From: Alcaligenaceae bacterium
GTDB lineage: Bacteria; Pseudomonadota; Gammaproteobacteria; Burkholderiales; Burkholderiaceae_B
NCBI GenBank assembly: GCA_947380655.1
Contig: CANCRX010000180.1
Coordinates: 1 to 9,992, forward strand
Direction: 5' to 3'
DNA length: 9,992 bases
The notes beneath the pieces were generated by a model. The model ran no database searches, had not been told where the DNA came from, and worked only from the letters and a program-made list of their open reading frames with translations. Positions 1 through 6,803 of the stretch are shown here, piece by piece (position 1 is the stretch's first letter; each line of letters starts with the position of its first letter). A program made the position numbers and the translations under genes.

Positions 1-95
1 CCCAGTATCCGGGCAATCGCTTGAAGGTTCTGTCCTGCTTTCATAAGGGCGGAAATCTGATAACGTTCAGTTTGGCTGAGATGTTTATAGGTCAT
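1..95 (-). CDS. IS30-family transposase, N-terminal fragment (cut by window edge)
   Basis: Reading on the minus strand from the ATG at 95-93 gives 31 full residues beginning MTYKHLSQTERYQISALM and continuing to AGQNLQAIARIL, where the window ends. This matches the N-terminal helix-turn-helix of IS30-family transposases, which typically start M-T-Y-x-H-L-(S/T)-x-x-E-R-Y-x-I and continue into a recognition helix containing IA-x-x-L. In the family this domain binds the terminal inverted repeats, and a DDE catalytic domain follows further on, here outside the window. Nothing in the visible part is broken, but whether the element is intact cannot be judged. No strong Shine-Dalgarno sequence is obvious upstream. 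Confidence 0.85.
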   Translation of the reverse strand, partial: MTYKHLSQTERYQISALMKAGQNLQAIARIL

Positions 96-190
96 GGCAA
101 TCTTCGACTGGCCGGTCAAGAAGCTTTGAATACTAGAACATTCTCAGCCGCTCAACTCAGTTAATCAAAGTTGCACTTCGTACTTGAAAC
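1..190 (-). mobile_element. IS30-family insertion sequence, one end
   Basis: The segment carries the start of an IS30-type transposase reading leftward, followed by about 95 bases of non-coding sequence. It ends in a stretch (about 165-190, read on the minus strand as GTTTCAAGTACGAAGTGCAA) that resembles the terminal inverted repeats of this family. The element is therefore oriented with its transposase start side facing the glycan genes, and most of it lies to the left of the window. The exact outer boundary and any target duplication cannot be fixed because the other end is not visible, so 190 is an estimate. Its end lies only about 37 bases upstream of the first glycosyltransferase-like gene. 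Confidence 0.75.
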
Positions 191-226
191 CGCCTCAAAT
201 ATATAAATACTTTTTCGATAAATAAA

Positions 227-1141
227 ATGAAAAATACTAAAAAACTAAGTTTTCAGCACGAATTTGGTGTGATGTTGAAAACATACACTGGAGATATAGA
301 TTATGTTGAACGATTGATTCGATCTTATATCATTTATAACGTTGAGAATATTCAATTGTACATTGTAGTACCCAAATCTGATATTACTGAATTTGAGCAA
401 TTCGCGAAAGGAAATATCCAGCTATTATGTGATGAAGATATAACAAATGAATATTTAAAAAGTGGGCATCACGATTATATAAAGGAAGGGAGAGGTATTA
501 TTAATGCTGGCGTAACTAAGTTGGCGTTCTGGGAAACGAGTCTTTGTGAAAATTATTTTGCTATTGACTCAGATATGGTTTTTATTCGCCCATTTTATAA
601 AAGGGATTTTTTTAATGCTGAATTTACGCCTTATACTATAATTTCTACCTATCCCGAACTGCTAATTGATCCTTTTTATTATGATAGATATTGGAAGAAA
701 AGAGAAAATTCATATAAAAATGTAAAAAAAATTGTTGGTTTAAGTATAAATTTAGATAAAACAACATGTTGTTCACAGGTAATGTCATCTGTAGTATTGG
801 CCGATTTTAAGAGTAATTTTTTAAAAACTAAAGAGTGGTCGTATGTCGATGCTATGATTTGTGAAAACTATGAGTTTTTTTGGTATGCTGCCTGGATACA
901 AAAAACAAAAATTATTGATATTGTTGAGAAACACGATTTAGTAAAAATAATTCACCATCAAGGTGAGCATATTATGTTGCATGATGCTGGTATTAGGATA
1001 TCAGATTTATCTAGAGAATATTTAGGCGTGATAGTTAATTCAAATTGGTCTAGGCAATATGGCATGGTAGATTTTGATGAGCCACCTACAAATAAATATT
1101 ATGAGTTTGGCGCTTGGTCAGCTTGGTCAAAAAAAAGATGA
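227..1141 (+). CDS. AT-rich glycosyltransferase-like protein (DUF6492-like)
   Basis: A 304-residue soluble protein with no signal peptide or membrane segment. The N-terminal part (residues 13-60) has the pattern GVMLKTYTGDIDYVERLI followed by YIVVPKSD, as in DUF6492/GT-A-like proteins of glycan clusters. A DSD motif at residues 114-116 (within FAIDSDMVFIRPF) is a good candidate for the metal and nucleotide-sugar binding DXD motif. The product is likely a cytoplasmic sugar transferase, but donor and acceptor are unknown. The ATG at 227 is the first possible start after the in-frame TGA at 185-187. No Shine-Dalgarno sequence is evident, and M16 is an alternative start. The gene is strikingly AT-rich (13 G or C in bases 661-720, counted by hand) compared with its neighbours, which suggests a different origin. 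It lies between an IS30 end and a 137-bp AT-rich gap, so it may be transcribed separately from the genes to its right. Family assignment is moderate; the exact role is unknown. Confidence 0.7.
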   Translation: MKNTKKLSFQHEFGVMLKTYTGDIDYVERLIRSYIIYNVENIQLYIVVPKSDITEFEQFAKGNIQLLCDEDITNEYLKSGHHDYIKEGRGIINAGVTKLAFWETSLCENYFAIDSDMVFIRPFYKRDFFNAEFTPYTIISTYPELLIDPFYYDRYWKKRENSYKNVKKIVGLSINLDKTTCCSQVMSSVVLADFKSNFLKTKEWSYVDAMICENYEFFWYAAWIQKTKIIDIVEKHDLVKIIHHQGEHIMLHDAGIRISDLSREYLGVIVNSNWSRQYGMVDFDEPPTNKYYEFGAWSAWSKKR

Positions 1142-1162
1142 TTATATTATTTCGGGCTTATA

Positions 1163-1192
1163 TTGAATATAAAAATTATTATTAATTATAAT
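1163..1192 (+). promoter_or_regulatory. Candidate sigma70 promoter upstream of the glycosyltransferase operon
   Basis: A TTGAAT hexamer at 1163-1168 and a perfect TATAAT at 1187-1192 are separated by 18 bases, which would place transcription start near 1199 and give a leader of about 80 bases before the ATG at 1279. It sits in the only sizeable gap before the tightly packed gene run. The whole gap is very AT-rich, so chance matches to the -10 hexamer are likely; a second TATAAT occurs at 1213-1218 without a good -35 partner. Treat as a candidate only. Confidence 0.3.
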
Positions 1193-1246
1193 ATTCTCTA
1201 AAAAGTAAATATTATAATTTTATAAATATACACAAATATCACTTCT

Positions 1247-1260
1247 GTGAAAAAATTCAC
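1247..1260 (+). repeat. Short perfect inverted repeat GTGAA-N4-TTCAC in the leader of A1
   Basis: GTGAA and TTCAC are exact reverse complements separated by AAAA. They form a 5-bp stem with a 4-base loop whose 3' edge is 18 bases before the ATG at 1279. It could be a small leader hairpin, a binding site for a dimeric regulator, or chance. It has no downstream T-run, so it is not an intrinsic terminator. Confidence 0.35.
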
Positions 1261-1278
1261 CCTAAATCAATTACTTAA

Positions 1279-2241
1279 ATGGCTAATAATTTAGTAGTCG
1301 CATTCTTTATATTTAATCGCCCTAAATGTACCATTCAATCATTTGAAATTATTCGATCTCAACGCCCCACTTCTTTGTACGTTATCGCTGATGGGCCTAG
1401 ACGTGAACACCCTAACGATAAAAAACTCTGTCGTGATGCGCGTGAAGTTGTCTTAAATATAGATTGGCCTTGTAATGTGTTCTATAACTTCTCTGATGAA
1501 AACCTCGGCTGTAAACGTCGCGTGAGCAGCGGTTTAGACTGGGTATTCAGCCAAGTCGATTCTGCCATCGTGCTGGAAGACGATTGCTTGCCGCATTCCG
1601 ATTTTTTTAGTTATTGCGAAGATTTATTAGACCGCTATAAAAATGACGAGCGCGTCTGGGTCATAACAGGCAATAATTTTCAGGATGGAAAAAAGCGCGG
1701 AGATGCGTCGTATTATTTTTCAAAATTCAATCATTGCTGGGGTTGGGCGACATGGCGTCGTGCCTGGCAAAAGTATCAAGTCGACATGCCCTATTGGGCA
1801 GAGTGGAAACACACTGCGGACTGGCGTAATAAAACCAAAGATCTCGTTGAGAGACAAATTTTTACAGGTTTGTTTGATCGAGTCAGTCGTGGCGAAATCG
1901 ATACTTGGGATTATCAGTGGACTGCCTGTGTCTGGTATCACGGCGGCTTGACTGCGACGCCCAATGTGAATTTGGTGACAAATATTGGTTTCGGACCCGA
2001 TGCAACGCACACCGTCGCAGACGATAATCTGGATGGAATGCCTGCCAGCGCGCTTGGGTTGTTGACGCATCCTGCCAGCGTGAAGCAGGATCACGTAGCG
2101 GATAGGTATGTATTTGATCGAAATTTTGGTGGTAAAGAACACCCTGATCGTTTGAATAACCGTTATAAAAAACGTATCGGACAATTGCTTAGGTCACCCT
2201 TCTGGTTTCTCAGAAAAATTAAAAAAGTATTCGGTCATTGA
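1279..2241 (+). CDS. GT-A-type glycosyltransferase, paralogue A1 (GT2-like / 'HlpA-like')
   Basis: A 320-residue protein of the GT-A fold family often annotated as glycosyltransferase family 2 or hemolytic-protein HlpA-like. The N-terminal strand is AFFIFNRP, followed by VIADGPR (about residues 35-41) and the acidic motif LEDDCLP with E100-D101-D102, the expected nucleotide-sugar and metal site. Further on come ASYYFSKF, the family signature WGWATWRR and TNIGFGPDATHT. The C-terminal 25 residues are rich in K and R with aromatics, which suggests peripheral contact with the inner membrane. The ATG at 1279 is fixed by an in-frame TAA directly before it (1276-1278); the Shine-Dalgarno is weak or absent. 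It is about half identical by eye to the product of 8211-9131. Base composition is AT-rich at the 5' end and becomes more balanced downstream. Likely adds one sugar to a lipid-linked glycan; the linkage is unknown. Confidence 0.8.
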   Translation: MANNLVVAFFIFNRPKCTIQSFEIIRSQRPTSLYVIADGPRREHPNDKKLCRDAREVVLNIDWPCNVFYNFSDENLGCKRRVSSGLDWVFSQVDSAIVLEDDCLPHSDFFSYCEDLLDRYKNDERVWVITGNNFQDGKKRGDASYYFSKFNHCWGWATWRRAWQKYQVDMPYWAEWKHTADWRNKTKDLVERQIFTGLFDRVSRGEIDTWDYQWTACVWYHGGLTATPNVNLVTNIGFGPDATHTVADDNLDGMPASALGLLTHPASVKQDHVADRYVFDRNFGGKEHPDRLNNRYKKRIGQLLRSPFWFLRKIKKVFGH

Positions 2242-2298
2242 GTGTGATGCAAGGTCGTTTTTTTATCGTATTCGTCAACTCGTCACGATGAGATTCAT

Positions 2299-4233
2299 AT
2301 GTGCGGCATTTTAGGTTTGATTCACCGAGAACCTTCAGTGCGCAAGCCTTTACCGGCTAGCGTGCTGGCAACGCTCGTTCATCGTGGGCCTGACGCAACA
2401 GGTGTATTTACAGACGAACATGTTCAGCTTGGACATACAAGGCTCTCGATTATTGATTTGAGCGATGCGGCGAGCCAGCCGATGGTCAGTCAAGATAATC
2501 GGTATGTTGTGACCTTCAATGGTGAAATTTTCAACTACCTTGAACTCAAGGCAGAACTGGAGGTTTTGGGGCAACGCTTTGTCAGCCACTCTGATACAGA
2601 AGTATTGCTCGCCTCCTATATTGTCTGGGGGCGGGATTGCGTTAAAAAGTTTAGAGGTCAATTTGCCTTTGTCATCTGGGATCAACAGGCTAAAACAGCT
2701 TTCCTCGGTCGAGACCCCTGTGGTGAGAAGCCACTCTTTTATCAGCGGACTGAAAAGTATCTCGCTTTCGCGTCCGAACTAAAGGGACTGATCCCGCTGT
2801 TGGAGAGTAAGCCTGGGTTAAATGTTAAAGCGGTAGATATGTATCTGCACTATCAATACGTCCCTGAGCCGTATACGCTTTTGAACGGTGTTGATAAGCT
2901 TGCTGCAGGACATACATTGCTTATATCGCTTGATGACTGGATGGCAAAACCTCACTGCTATTGGTCTGTTGAAAATGTCCGAGAACCCAAGCCTCATACA
3001 AACGATACGACTCGCATTCTGAGTGAAATCAGGGACGGTGTCGAAGATGCCGTCAAACTCACACTCCGAGCGGATGTACCGATTGGGATCGCTTTGTCAG
3101 GTGGAATCGACTCGGGTGCAATTGCCGTGCTTGCACAAAAAAATTACCCCGAACCCATGCATGCCTTTTGCGTAGGATATCCAGGGCGTCCCAAGTACGA
3201 CGAACGTCACCAGGCGCGCAGTCTTGCAGAGTCACTGGGGATGATTGTGCACGAAGTGGAATTACCAGTCGATGACTTCGTGGATTTTTTCCCTGAGCTC
3301 GTACGGATCATGGATGAGCCGATTGCTGACCCCGCCGCCTTTGGTCATTATTCGGTGCCCAAAGCGGCTGCTGATCACGGAATTAAAGTATTACTTTCCG
3401 GAATCGGTGGGGACGAAATATTTTGGGGCTACCATTGGGTGACCCGTTCTGTGCAATTGAATCAGCATCTCGCAAAGTACCCTTTGTTTGGGTCTTTTGC
3501 GAATTGGCTTGATTCTGCCGCTGCGCAAACCGTGTTGTACAAGCTCGAAACAAATCCTCATAGCCCTACGTTTGTTAAGCACTGGGCAGGTGTGTTGAGA
3601 CAAGTCAGTGATACGCATCAAGCGGCAGGGCAATTATTGTTTTACACGCTTGCCTACGATTTTGGCGATGCTTTTGAGGTCAAACACCGCGTCTATGGCC
3701 CTGCCATGAAGCAGCTGTCTGCGGCAAATCCTTATCAGCCGACAGCGATTGGTGAACGTACACATGAGCAAATACCTGCCGCGGTAATCAGGATGCTTTT
3801 TGAAACGTGGCTTGTATCAAACTGCCTATCGCTTGGTGATCGTGTCAGTATGGGCGTCAGTGTCGAGACGCGCACGCCGTTTTTGGATGTCAAACTGATT
3901 GAGCTGGTGATGGCTTGGCGGGCAAATAATCCCGATCATTCGTTAGGTCAAAAATCCTGGTTACGTGCAGCGCTCAAAGGCATCGTACCTGACGAAGTGC
4001 TTGCGCGACCCAAGGCAGGATTCCAACCCCCCGTTCGCGAATGGCTTTCTGGTGTCGTGAATCGCTACGTCGATATTCTGCGCGATGGCCAGCTGGTAAA
4101 AGAGGGTATTCTCGCGCGAGAGAACCTCGATGAAATTTGTCACACAATTCCACAGCGTGACTGGATCGGCATGTACTTTACCTACAAGCTAGTCTTGCTT
4201 GAGATGTGGTATCAAAAAGTTGTCGCCGCATGA
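2299..4233 (+). CDS. asnB: AsnB-type glutamine-hydrolysing amidotransferase (asparagine synthase family)
   Basis: A 644-residue, two-domain protein. Residues 2 to about 190 form a class II glutaminase domain: the mature N-terminal nucleophile C2 in MCGILG, then HRGPD (28-32), FNGEIFNY (73-80) and SDTE (98-101), which bind glutamine. From about residue 240 the synthetase domain carries the ATP pyrophosphatase loop SGGIDS (267-272), GGDEIFWGY (370-378), ETRTPFLD and a C-terminal RPKAGFQPPVREWL. All expected catalytic residues are present. The family uses glutamine-derived ammonia and ATP to amidate a carboxylate. In true asparagine synthetases this is aspartate; homologues inside polysaccharide clusters are thought to amidate uronic-acid sugars. 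The setting among seven glycosyltransferase genes favours a sugar substrate, though this is inference. The start is fixed by the need for Cys at position 2. Its stop overlaps the next gene by 4 bases. The 57-bp gap upstream has no clear terminator, so it probably shares a transcript with A1. The symbol denotes the family. Confidence 0.9.
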   Translation: MCGILGLIHREPSVRKPLPASVLATLVHRGPDATGVFTDEHVQLGHTRLSIIDLSDAASQPMVSQDNRYVVTFNGEIFNYLELKAELEVLGQRFVSHSDTEVLLASYIVWGRDCVKKFRGQFAFVIWDQQAKTAFLGRDPCGEKPLFYQRTEKYLAFASELKGLIPLLESKPGLNVKAVDMYLHYQYVPEPYTLLNGVDKLAAGHTLLISLDDWMAKPHCYWSVENVREPKPHTNDTTRILSEIRDGVEDAVKLTLRADVPIGIALSGGIDSGAIAVLAQKNYPEPMHAFCVGYPGRPKYDERHQARSLAESLGMIVHEVELPVDDFVDFFPELVRIMDEPIADPAAFGHYSVPKAAADHGIKVLLSGIGGDEIFWGYHWVTRSVQLNQHLAKYPLFGSFANWLDSAAAQTVLYKLETNPHSPTFVKHWAGVLRQVSDTHQAAGQLLFYTLAYDFGDAFEVKHRVYGPAMKQLSAANPYQPTAIGERTHEQIPAAVIRMLFETWLVSNCLSLGDRVSMGVSVETRTPFLDVKLIELVMAWRANNPDHSLGQKSWLRAALKGIVPDEVLARPKAGFQPPVREWLSGVVNRYVDILRDGQLVKEGILARENLDEICHTIPQRDWIGMYFTYKLVLLEMWYQKVVAA

Positions 4234-5522
4234 GCACGGCCGAAGTGAATACACCTCAAGCTTGCGTCCTTGTCTATAACCCTTTGTCAGGGCATGGGCA
4301 TCTGGATTCCTGGAATGCGATGTTCATATCGTTATTGCTAGCAGGTGGTTATCGCGTACTGGCTTTAACGCCAGACGTACCTGCTTTGAAACAACGATTA
4401 CAGTTGGGTGAGCAAGCGCTTGTATCAAACCTTGAAATTTTGGACTGGGGCGTTTTAAGCCCTACGGTAACTCAGCGAATTATCTATAAAATTAAACGGA
4501 TTTCTGCCAAACTGAAAGAAACGTTTACTCAGACTGAACCTGCGCCGTTCGAACACGATCCAGAATTTAATTATTTAGAACCGCTGGAATTTGTAACGCG
4601 TGTTAATCGATCGCTTAGCCACACTAATGCCAAGCCTTCGCTGATCATCAATATGTACATGGATTTGTATCGTACAGATCAAGCGCGCTGGAATGAGGCT
4701 CAAACCTACCTCACGCAGTATGCTGTTGCACCCTGGATTGGTTTGCGTTTTATTCCTGCCACGAATCCAGTTGAAGGCTATTACAAAACATCGTCCTTGA
4801 GCGGTATGTGTTTTTTAGATGAGACTGTTGTTCAGTCGTACAGTCATGCATTACCTCAAAAGCAATTTTGCTATTTGCCGGATATCACCAATACAGACTT
4901 ACCAGATACGGAAAGCGCACGCGCGATCAAAATCAAGCAGCTTGCCCGCGGGCGCAAAATTGTTTTTATGGGAGGAACGATTAGCGCGACTAAAAATTTG
5001 AGTAAATGGTTGTCTGTGGTCGAGTGCGCGGACCCAGCAAAATGGTTTTTTGTCCAAATCGGCGAGATTCACCAGGATGCGTTAAACAATGATGATCTGC
5101 AGGCCTATAAAAAAATCATGATGGCTCTGCCTGAGCACTTATATGTAGAATCAAACTATCTGCCTGATGAGCGCGCTTTTAATGAGATGATCGTCTGTGC
5201 GGATATTCTTTTTGCTGTGTATCGTGATTTTAAAATTAGTAGCAATATGCTTGGTAAGGCGGCTTCTTTTAACAAGCTAATTCTTGTTGCGGATCAATAT
5301 TTAATGGGTGAGCGAGTCAGGCGCTATGGTCTTGGTTTAGCAGTATCGCAGGATAATGTTGCGCAGATGTATACGGCCTTAAGCGCTCTTGCGGCTCACG
5401 ATCTTGATCTAGATGGGTTTAATGCTTATTGTCGTGATTTCAGTCGGCAAGCCTTACGAGAACAGTTGTTCAAAATGATTGAGCGTTGCAACCCGGTAGC
5501 GCACGAGAGAGTACCCGTATGA
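4230..5522 (+). CDS. Putative GT-B-type glycosyltransferase, paralogue B1
   Basis: A 430-residue cytoplasmic protein if read from the ATG at 4230, which overlaps the amidotransferase stop as ATGA. An in-frame GTG at 4206 would add 8 residues, but translational coupling favours 4230. The N-terminal block VYNPLSGHGHLDSW followed by a Rossmann-like strand (YRVLALTPD) resembles the acceptor domain of GT-B enzymes. The C-terminal half has IVFMGGTIS near residue 245, WFFVQIGEI, and near residue 330 VYRDFKISSNMLGKAA followed by ILVADQYLMGERVRRYGLG. The latter resembles the donor-binding region of GT4-like transferases, but the usual E-x7-E motif is not clear. Its nearest relative in the window is the product of 6804-8198; both share the INMY(M/I)D and YLPD blocks in mid-protein. 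Likely a sugar transferase of the same glycan pathway. Family membership is inferred from fold-like motifs, and the donor sugar cannot be guessed. Confidence 0.7.
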   Translation: MSTAEVNTPQACVLVYNPLSGHGHLDSWNAMFISLLLAGGYRVLALTPDVPALKQRLQLGEQALVSNLEILDWGVLSPTVTQRIIYKIKRISAKLKETFTQTEPAPFEHDPEFNYLEPLEFVTRVNRSLSHTNAKPSLIINMYMDLYRTDQARWNEAQTYLTQYAVAPWIGLRFIPATNPVEGYYKTSSLSGMCFLDETVVQSYSHALPQKQFCYLPDITNTDLPDTESARAIKIKQLARGRKIVFMGGTISATKNLSKWLSVVECADPAKWFFVQIGEIHQDALNNDDLQAYKKIMMALPEHLYVESNYLPDERAFNEMIVCADILFAVYRDFKISSNMLGKAASFNKLILVADQYLMGERVRRYGLGLAVSQDNVAQMYTALSALAAHDLDLDGFNAYCRDFSRQALREQLFKMIERCNPVAHERVPV

Positions 5523-6793
5523 AAGTCTGGCAAATATCACGTGACGATAATACCGGCGGCGCCTCGCGCGCGGCTTATCGCTTACATGTGGCGATGACGC
5601 TTTGTGGCGTAGATAGTCATATGCGCGTGCTGAACCGCGAAACAGCCAATGACCGCGTGATTGCCGGACGCGCTCCCAGATCCCTTGGTCAGCGAATAAA
5701 AGGCAGAATCCAGCGGGAGCTAAAGGATCGTGAGCAGAAAAAATTCAAAACTGACAACCCAATTCTGCATTCTTTTGGCTATGAAAGCGCAGAACTAGTG
5801 GACGAGTTGAACGGCTGCGATGCGGACGTGTTGAATCTTCACTGGATCGCTAAATTTTTGTCTATCGAAGATATCGGCCGTTTAACGAAACCACTCGTAT
5901 GGACCTTCCATGATATGTGGGCGTTTTGCGGTGGTGAGCATGTAGCACCTGATGACGCTCAGTCCAGATTCCGCCAGGGATATTTAACACACAACCGTCC
6001 CGCTGGAGAACGAGGACCGGATCTAAACAGGCTCAGCTGGGAGGCGAAGCGGCGCGCTTGGGCGAATCAGCACTTTACTATCGTAACCCCAGGGCGCTGG
6101 ATGGCAGGTTGTGTTCGCGAAAGCTTACTCTTTAAGGATGCGCTTGTACATGTGATACCTAATCCCATCGAGATGCAGCATGTCTGGCGCCCGATCCCTC
6201 AGCATTTTGCTCGTTTATCTTTAGGGCTTGATCCTGCGAAACAATATGTCTTGGCAGGTTCGGCCGGTGGGATGCCGCATCTAAAAGGCGAGGACTTATT
6301 GCGTGAGTGCATGGGTCATATCGAGGGGACGACTCCGGGTAAGGTCGAGCTACTGATGTTCGGGCAGTATCAACCTGCAGGGGCGCCAGATTGGCCTTGC
6401 CCTGTCCACTGGCTCGGACCCGTACGAGATGACCAAGTACTCGCAACGCTTTATTCGGCTGCGGATGTCATGATGGTTCCCTCAAGGCAGGATAATTTGC
6501 CCAATACTGCCATTGAGGCACACGCCTGCGGAACTCCTGTCGTAGCCTTCAGGATTGGGGGACTTCCAGATATCGTGACGCATCAGGAAACCGGCTGGCT
6601 GGCCCAACCCTTTGATACGCAAGACTTAGCACAAGGCGTGCAGTGGATCCTTGCGGATGCTCAACGTAAAAATCAACTGGCTCAAGCCGCAAGGCAGTCG
6701 GCATTGGACAAGTATTCTGCAGAGGTTATCTCTTCGCAGTATTTAGCCGTGTATGAATCGGCTCGTGCACATTCGTCACGCGCACGTTCGTGA
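5519..6793 (+). CDS. GT4-family glycosyltransferase (WcaC-like)
   Basis: A 424-residue GT-B enzyme. The N-terminus MKVWQISRDDNTGGASRAAY contains the TGGASRAA loop typical of one GT4 subgroup that includes colanic-acid WcaC-like proteins. Residues 128-139 read WTFHDMWAFCGG, followed by a RFRQGYLTHNRPAGERG segment and DLNRLSW, all characteristic of that subgroup. The donor site shows SRQDNLPNTAIEAHACGTP with D325 and E333 in the places of the two glutamates of the E-x7-E motif, then VAFRIGGLPDIV. No membrane segment is visible; it should act at the cytoplasmic face of the inner membrane. The ATG at 5519 overlaps the previous stop as ATGA and has GAGAGA at 5505-5510 as a plausible ribosome-binding site. 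A longer in-frame TTG start at 5486 is less likely. The acidic D for E change is common in this subgroup and is not evidence of inactivity. The sugar transferred cannot be read from sequence. Confidence 0.88.
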   Translation: MKVWQISRDDNTGGASRAAYRLHVAMTLCGVDSHMRVLNRETANDRVIAGRAPRSLGQRIKGRIQRELKDREQKKFKTDNPILHSFGYESAELVDELNGCDADVLNLHWIAKFLSIEDIGRLTKPLVWTFHDMWAFCGGEHVAPDDAQSRFRQGYLTHNRPAGERGPDLNRLSWEAKRRAWANQHFTIVTPGRWMAGCVRESLLFKDALVHVIPNPIEMQHVWRPIPQHFARLSLGLDPAKQYVLAGSAGGMPHLKGEDLLRECMGHIEGTTPGKVELLMFGQYQPAGAPDWPCPVHWLGPVRDDQVLATLYSAADVMMVPSRQDNLPNTAIEAHACGTPVVAFRIGGLPDIVTHQETGWLAQPFDTQDLAQGVQWILADAQRKNQLAQAARQSALDKYSAEVISSQYLAVYESARAHSSRARS

Positions 6794-6803
6794 TTGAGTC
6801 CAG

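Noticed and set aside
1720..2184. Long open frame on the minus strand inside A1
   Set aside because: It lies wholly within a well-supported gene on the other strand, its translation has no recognisable motif, and similar antisense frames occur in other genes here.
2242..2298. T-run at 2258-2264 as an intrinsic terminator after A1
   Set aside because: No GC-rich stem can be formed before the T-run, so it is unlikely to end transcription.
4206..4229. GTG start 24 bases upstream for B1
   Set aside because: It would lengthen the overlap with the amidotransferase to 28 bases and add a non-conserved segment; the ATG at 4230 makes a classic ATGA coupling.
5486..5518. TTG start giving an 11-residue longer GT4
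   Set aside because: The family begins right at MKVWQIS, and the ATG at 5519 has both an ATGA overlap and a GAGAGA upstream.
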